The translations under genes and the position numbers were made by a program. The notes under the pieces were generated by a model that saw only the letters and a program-made list of their open reading frames with translations, was not told the origin of the DNA and ran no database searches. A stretch of 64,000 nucleotides of DNA from positions 62,001 to 126,000 of the forward strand of contig BMWJ01000015.1 of the NCBI GenBank assembly GCA_014651175.1, in the 5' to 3' direction. This DNA comes from Streptomyces clavifer. Its GTDB lineage: Bacteria; Actinomycetota; Actinomycetes; Streptomycetales; Streptomycetaceae. Below, piece by piece: positions 62,555-64,000 of this stretch (positions within the stretch are counted from its first letter, which is position 1; each line of letters opens with the position of its first letter).

Positions 62555-63331
62555 ATGGGTCACTGGCTTCACCAGAACATCGTCGAGCCGGGCAAGCTTC
62601 CGCTGCTGCTCGCCCTGAGCGCCTTCGTGCTGACGTTCGCCGTCACCCGGGTCATCACCCGCATGATCAGAGCGGGGAAGGGGCCGTTCGGCAACATCAC
62701 GCCCGGCGGGGTGCACGTCCATCACGTGGTGCCGGGCGTCGTGCTCTCGGTGGTCGGCGGCTTCGGCGCGGTGGCCGCGGGGCAGCACGGTGTCGCCCCC
62801 GGGATCTGCGCCGTCGTCTTCGGTGTGGGAGCAGGCCTGGTCCTCGACGAGTTCGCGCTGATCCTGCACCTCGACGACGTGTACTGGAGCGAGGAGGGCC
62901 GCCAGAGCGTGGAGGTCGTCGTCCTCACCGCCTCGCTCGTGGTGCTCGTGCTCGCCGGCTTCTCGCCCCTGGGGGTGGACGAACTGAGCGGTGACCAGCA
63001 GCAGAGCAGGCTGGGCGTCGTGCTGACCTACCTCGTCAACTTCGGCTTCGTGCTCATCGCCCTGTTCAAGGGCAAGGTCCGCATGGCGGTGATCGGCACC
63101 CTCGTCCCGTTCATCGCGCTGATCGCCGCGATCCGGCTGGCCAGACCGGTCTCGCCGTGGGCCCGGCGCTTCTACCGCAACCGGCACCGGGCCCGTGCCA
63201 GAGCGGTGCTGAGGGCGTATCACCACGACGTGCGCTGGGTGGGGCCGCGCCGCAGGTTCCAGGACCTGATCGGCGGGGCCCCGGACAGGGCCCCGCTGCC
63301 GGGACCGCCCGGCCCCCCTTCCGAGCCCTGA
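62555..63331 (+). CDS. Conserved integral membrane protein
   Basis: The 258-residue protein has about five membrane segments: around residues 18-37, 62-82, 85-110, 130-150 and 170-215. Loops contain GGVHVHHVVPGVVLSVVG near 49-66, a His-rich stretch, and VLDEFALILHLDDVYWSEEGRQSV near 92-115. A basic C-terminal tail follows. The two His/Asp-rich loops on one face might bind metal. It is a conserved actinobacterial protein of unknown function. The ATG at 62555 is preceded by CGGGAGTAGGTGG. It lies between cobS and cobT but in the opposite direction, with its stop 2 bases from the cobT stop. Confidence 0.8.
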   Translation: MGHWLHQNIVEPGKLPLLLALSAFVLTFAVTRVITRMIRAGKGPFGNITPGGVHVHHVVPGVVLSVVGGFGAVAAGQHGVAPGICAVVFGVGAGLVLDEFALILHLDDVYWSEEGRQSVEVVVLTASLVVLVLAGFSPLGVDELSGDQQQSRLGVVLTYLVNFGFVLIALFKGKVRMAVIGTLVPFIALIAAIRLARPVSPWARRFYRNRHRARARAVLRAYHHDVRWVGPRRRFQDLIGGAPDRAPLPGPPGPPSEP

Positions 63332-63333
63332 GG

Positions 63334-64000
63334 TCAGGCGGTCGCGGTCTCCGCCGACCCCTCGGTCCCGGTCTCCTCCGCGGAGGGCTCCTCCGCGGGT
63401 TCCTCCGCCCGCTCGGGCAGCTCCGCGGCCAGCGCCGCCGCGGCCTGGACGAGCGGCAGCGCGAGCAGCGCGCCGCTGCCCTCACCGACGGTCACCCCGT
63501 GGTCCAGCAGCGGGGTCAGCGCCATCCGGTCCAGCGCCTTCATCTGTGCGGGCTCACCGCTCACCTGGCCGGCCAGCCACCAGTCCGGCGCCCGGAATGC
63601 CGCCCGCTGGGCCACCAGGGCACAGGCCGCCGAGACCACGCCGTCCAGCACCACGGGCATCCGGCGCACCGCGCTCTGCAGCAGGAAGCCGGTCATCGCC
63701 GCCAGGTCCGCGCCGCCCACCGCTGCCAGCAGTTCCAGCTGATCACCGAGAACCGGCCGGGCCCGGCGCAGCGCGTCCCGGATCGCGGCGCACTTGCGCA
63801 TCCACGCCAGGTCGTCGATCCCCGCACCGCCGCGCCCGGTCACCACCGAGGCGTCCGTACCGCACAGCGCCGCGATCAGGGTCGAGGCCGCCGTCGTACC
63901 GCCGACGCTCAGATCACCCAGCACCACCAGATCGGTGCCGGAGTCGGCCTCCTCGTCGGCGATCCGCATCCCGAGGCGTACGGCCTGCTCGGCCTCCTCG
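63334..64000 (-). CDS. cobT: Nicotinate-nucleotide-dimethylbenzimidazole phosphoribosyltransferase, C-terminal part
   Basis: The frame runs to the window edge, so only about 222 C-terminal residues are visible. Family motifs present are VVLGDLSVGGTTAASTLIAAL, VVTGRGGAGIDDLAWMRK and the end motif GVTVGEGSGALLALPLVQAAAAL, where the Glu is the catalytic base. It forms alpha-ribazole phosphate for the cobalamin lower loop and partners CobS. A Glu/Pro/Ala-rich acidic tail of about 30 residues (EEPAEEPSAEETG) extends beyond the usual end. The upstream portion and start codon are outside the window. Confidence 0.93.
   Translation of the reverse strand, partial: EEAEQAVRLGMRIADEEADSGTDLVVLGDLSVGGTTAASTLIAALCGTDASVVTGRGGAGIDDLAWMRKCAAIRDALRRARPVLGDQLELLAAVGGADLAAMTGFLLQSAVRRMPVVLDGVVSAACALVAQRAAFRAPDWWLAGQVSGEPAQMKALDRMALTPLLDHGVTVGEGSGALLALPLVQAAAALAAELPERAEEPAEEPSAEETGTEGSAETATA

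Overview
This is a high-GC window with strong third-position G/C bias, GTG/TTG starts, GTGA overlaps, a rare TTA codon and gene families typical of Streptomyces (WhiJ-type HTH/DUF397/ATPase trio, GlnR-type boxes before both glutamine synthetases, homodimeric AceE). The gene content from malEFG to glnII, glnA, lipA/lipB, aceE, sucB/lpd, pepA and cobS/cobT reads as a conserved chromosomal core segment of a streptomycete, with accessory material inserted.

Region 1 (1-19.1 kb) is a maltodextrin/starch block. The end of a sugar-binding lipoprotein gene (malE) is followed by malF and malG, an intracellular GH13 alpha-glucosidase and an overlapping LacI-family regulator. A secreted GH5 endoglucanase with a CBM2-like module follows, under a 19-bp palindrome and with a TTA codon in its signal peptide. 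About 4.4 kb of accessory DNA comes next: a WhiJ-like regulator/DUF397 pair with a divergent ATPase, a PD-(D/E)XK (Rpn/transposase-like) gene with a duplicated 3' fragment, and a decayed gene. A secreted alpha-amylase with CBM20 and a 1768-residue secreted two-module amylase/pullulanase close the block. Together these proteins would cut starch outside the cell, import maltodextrins and hydrolyse them to glucose.

Region 2 (19.4-34.6 kb) holds mixed functions: a tautomerase, a TetR regulator, a membrane-anchored protein of unknown role, a lipoprotein, a DUF1996 secreted protein, a two-component system facing an MMPL exporter, a receiver-less winged-helix regulator, glnII with a clear GlnR site, a Gfo/Idh/MocA oxidoreductase, a MocR-type regulator and an AhpD-like protein.

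Region 3 (34.7-40.1 kb) has ArsC-like and hypothetical proteins, then the most unusual part of the window: a compact same-strand cluster of a non-haem Fe(II)/2-oxoglutarate dioxygenase, a SAM methyltransferase whose reading frame is split, and a full-length choline/carnitine O-acyltransferase homologue. It ends in a 20-bp perfect hairpin terminator. N-methylation, C-hydroxylation and O-acylation suggest an acylated betaine or carnitine-like small molecule; this is inference.

Region 4 (40.1-64 kb) is housekeeping: glnA with a second GlnR site, RDD and DUF4191 membrane proteins, lipA and lipB, a TPR-type regulator with a His-Gly-rich repeat, an FAD oxidoreductase, a TIGR01777 epimerase, a GNAT acetyltransferase, DUF4240 and WYL proteins, then the pyruvate dehydrogenase parts (aceE, a GntR regulator, E2 and lpd). 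pepA, cobS, a membrane protein and the 3' part of cobT end the window. Lipoate synthesis genes lie close to the lipoate-using complex. No tRNA, rRNA, CRISPR array or complete insertion sequence was seen.
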